From assembly GCA_904063045.1 (NCBI GenBank), contig CAJFCJ010000011.1, positions 868,001-932,000 of the forward strand: a DNA stretch of 64,000 nucleotides, read 5' to 3'. This document shows, piece after piece, positions 61,103 to 64,000 of this stretch. Position 1 is the stretch's first letter; every line of letters starts with the position of its first letter. The position numbers were made by a program, and so were the translations under genes. Under the pieces are notes generated by a model that was not told the DNA's origin, ran no database searches, and saw only the letters and a list, made by a program, of their open reading frames with translations. The DNA comes from Dimorphilus gyrociliatus. Taxonomy: Eukaryota; Annelida; Polychaeta; Dinophilidae.

Positions 61103-63177
61103 CATCGTATAAAGAATATAATGAAATTATATCACACACATCATCTAGTTTTAGGACATTTATAAATAATCAAATGGTTGTATTTCCTTAGGTTGATGTT
61201 TTATCTTTTGTCATATTACAAATCTAAAATACCTTTTAAATTGGAGTTTAAATAGTAAAGTGCCTGTTTTGGATATTTATGCCTGATTATTGTCCATAAA
61301 AAAAATAATTGCATATATTTTATTCTTGTGAAATAATTATATTTATATGAATCGATTAAAAATGAAGCTAAACAATAAATATGTTTTTGTCATAACGTTG
61401 CTAGATTTCCTATGGTAAACATGCTGTATTATAATATTATGTTAATGTAACATTTTAAAAATTTGTTGGATAATTTCAACCTTTCATAATTAGCAATACT
61501 TTAGAAAAAGTAATTGAGAAAATGTCTGTTTCTTCAACTATTTCAACTGTTTTTACTATATTAAATAAACTTTTATTGAATTACTCATAAATACTCCTGA
61601 GCTGAATATGAGACTCATGTAGCTCCCTCTGCTGTACTTTTCGTCTGGAAAAAGTCGATGAAAAGTGCGCAATAGTTTCATACAGTTAAAGTATTAGTCT
61701 TTATCAATTAATTAATATGAAGTAAACGTTTGGTAAAGATGTGTATCTAAGCGCGTGTTTTTTCCCACTTGAACACAAAACGTAGAGTTACAAATAATAT
61801 TGAATATAGACTTGTTTAATTTGCTAAATTTGAATAAAATGGCAACTAATAGATTACTGAAGTGCAATTTTATGATAAAGTAAACTATTTTCTATTGAAA
61901 ATGCCATTAGCATACTTTTTTTCAAGGTTATAAAGCATGCTAGTTCTCCTGTAAGCTGTATAACAAGAAAAATCCTTTTCTTTTATTTGTTAGAGTTAAC
62001 ACGCTGTCCAACAGACTGCACTTTATAATCGTATTGATCGGCAAATAGAAACAATATTTGTCCTTCATTCTTACATTAAAGATGTCTCGAAAACTGTATT
62101 TCTTGGAATAATTCTGTAAGTTAGCGTACAGTTAACTATTCAAATATATTAGAAACACAATTTAGCATACCTTATAATATGTTTTAAGAATACAATAAAT
62201 TCAACGGCAAACTCGAAAAATATCATTGGAAGATATAATTTTCCATCTAACTTGTCTAAGACCTCAAGGTATATAATAAATTGATACAAAAATAAAGTTA
62301 ATTAAGGTGCAATTAAAAAAGCGATTCGTGTTCTCTTTCGTTCCTGGTGTCAATGATATGTCGATAGAATTCATGATATTGATTGCATTACTTTAAAGAC
62401 TTATTTATTGTATCCATTTTGATCCAGAGGGATTGATTTAGAGAATTTTAATATTACTAATAAATTTTTGCCTAATTTGTATAGATTCTATTTTATTTCA
62501 GTTTTTATTGAATTAAACGAAAACACATAAATATTTGCAAGTAACCACCGTGAAAATTAAACCATGATTAATTTGAGCTTCCTTTGTTCAATGCTTTTCA
62601 AATATAGTTTTTACTTTATTCAAAAGAGCTTGATATCATATTTAGTTTATATTTATTGATAACTAAACGCAAAATATTCCAGTTTCTTTGACAGAATCAA
62701 TAAAGAATTTATTTCTTCAAGATCTTCTAGCTTTGGTACTAATTATCAAGAGAAAATATTTACCAAGAGACGCCCACAGTAATATCGAATTTCTGAAAGT
62801 TATAATGTTCAATTCTTATTTTAATATGCAATAATTTAAGCCTACTTGCAATAGTAAAATACTTCGTGGATCAGGAATATTATTGTCCTAATGGATAAAC
62901 TAAAAGAATATAGATGATTTATAGATAATGATTGAATTTATTACTAACTAAAAAAATAACTAAATAATTTAAGCATTCCACGTTCAAAGGTAACTTTTAT
63001 GAGGATCTATATTCTTCTAGACAGCAGATCAAAACAGTTAAAAATATTTTAGACAGGTAGCCAGTCCAGCCAGTGAACGTCAACTTTTGGTTTCCAATGG
63101 TGTCACGGAAAACATGCGATCAATATAGTAGTTTAGAATTCAAATCAGACTAGGACGGCTGAGCTTAACACTTGAAT
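61103..63177. other. Intergenic, channel 3' flank and kinesin promoter
   Basis: AT-rich 2.1 kb. AATAAA at 61,374-61,379 probably ends the channel transcript. A CTCF-like word (minus strand CAGCAGAGGGAGCT, 61,621-61,634) lies between the two genes. No open frame of coding quality. Confidence 0.55.
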
Positions 63178-64000
63178 ATGCCTGAAGACTCGTAAGTTTT
63201 TTTCTCGCTCAAATATTAAATTTATACACAATCCAGAATAAAATATATAGATTTTTAAAATCTATTTATTTATCAAATATGAGTATATTCCCTAAGCTAA
63301 TAATTATTCTATGTTTTAAAAAAGTGTCAAAGTAGCCGTCCGGGTGCGGCCGTTCAATCAAAGGGAGAAGGATAGAAAAGCTGTCTTAATTATTCAAATG
63401 AACGGCCAACAGACAACGATAAAAAATCCTGATACTCCTAGTAAGCTTATATTTTTTTAAATCATATTTTACATCTTACGCCTTTGAATCCAAGAAAAGT
63501 TGATTTATTATTATTATTAATTTGTTAAAAAAGCCTACTATAAAATAATAATAGCATTTAATTTTTTCCCTTGCAGAAGATGAACCTAAGAAGGTAAATA
63601 TAATTAAACATATTGTATAATTATTGTTCAATTCATATCTTTTTCATTCAATTTTCAAACGCTAAATAGTTTGCCTTCGACTATTCTTATTGGTAAGCTT
63701 GCTGTAGTATAATAAAGATATCAAGAAATAACTTTTCTTTTCTACTTTTTCTAAGGTCACATGACGGTTTTTCAGAAGATGCTAATGGTATTCTGCAAGA
63801 AACCAATTCTAAATACTCTAGCCAACGTAAAGTATTTAACGATCTTGGACAAGGTGTATTAGATAATGCCTTTCAAGGTATGAAAAAACATTATATAACT
63901 CCTCAATTTAATATTTAAATTAAAAGAGAGAATTTTACGAAGTTACAAAGAATAAATTATCGACTTAGCTGTATTGAACATACCATTGTTTTTCAGGTTA
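63178..64000 (+). CDS. Kinesin-3 motor, KIF28/KLP-6-like, 5' part
   Basis: The gene runs off the right edge. Exons: MPEDS at 63,178-63,191, [18 protein letters not shown]...IKNPDTP (about 63,328-63,440), a 17-base microexon KDEPKK (63,577-63,593), a 23-base microexon FAFDYSY (63,670-63,692), then [14 protein letters not shown]...[18 protein letters not shown] to about 63,879. The next exon begins at about 63,998 with the expected [11 protein letters not shown] is the kinesin-3 motor start. The YWSHDGF...VF.DLG.GVL.NA..GY pattern is that of KIF28/KLP-6 rather than KIF1 or KIF13. The ATPase P-loop lies beyond the window. Kinesin-3 motors carry membrane cargo on microtubules. Confidence 0.85.

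Noticed and set aside
1-64000. CRISPR arrays, rRNA genes, intact transposons or viral genes
   Set aside because: No regularly spaced direct repeats, no rRNA-like conserved blocks, and no transposase, reverse-transcriptase or capsid-like frame was seen on either strand.

Overview
The window reads as AT-rich nuclear DNA of an invertebrate animal with a compact genome. The protein-coding genes are split by GT-AG introns, most of them only about 50-70 bases long and a few of 0.7-1.7 kb. The gene set (PRKX-type kinase, ASK-family MAP3K, IGFBP/Kazal/Ig secreted protein, MFHAS1-type Roco protein, C-type lectins, ionotropic-receptor-type channel, kinesin-3) is metazoan and most likely bilaterian. I cannot place the phylum from sequence alone. 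About a dozen genes lie in 64 kb, almost all between 8.4 kb and the right edge. All exon joins given here were made by eye from splice sites, reading phase and remembered family alignments.

Layout. 1-8.3 kb has no gene I can defend, but holds a CpG-rich promoter-like patch (1.56-2.06 kb), an 18-base NRF1-type palindrome and CTCF-like motifs. 8.4-21.7 kb carries two minus-strand kinase genes in tandem: a PRKX-like AGC kinase with two candidate last exons, and a full-length ASK-type MAP3K. 23.2-28.3 kb holds a small unknown plus-strand gene that runs tail-to-tail into a minus-strand SFI1-like centrin-binding repeat gene. 28.9-30.3 kb is a secreted IGFBP-N/Kazal/Ig protein, convergent with a long minus-strand RRP5/PDCD11 gene (30.8-37.7 kb). 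RRP5 shares a divergent promoter of about 320 bases with GLE1 (38.0-40.4 kb). Then come a bubblegum-type acyl-CoA synthetase (41.0-45.5 kb), an MFSD12-like transporter (46.3-48.1 kb), a minus-strand LRR-Roc-COR protein of the MFHAS1 type (49.8-53.3 kb), two minus-strand C-type lectins (55.6-58.4 kb), a plus-strand glutamate-receptor-architecture channel with a K+-channel selectivity filter (59.2-61.1 kb), and the 5' end of a KIF28/KLP-6-like kinesin-3 running off the right edge.

Functionally the genes are mixed: stress and cAMP-type signalling, ribosome and mRNA export factors, centrosome, lipid activation, lysosomal-type transport, and secreted or membrane proteins. They do not form one operon-like system. 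The two most notable items are the iGluR-type channel carrying a TVGYG K+ filter and lacking the usual ligand-binding arginine, and the duplicated C-tail exon in the PRKX-like kinase gene.
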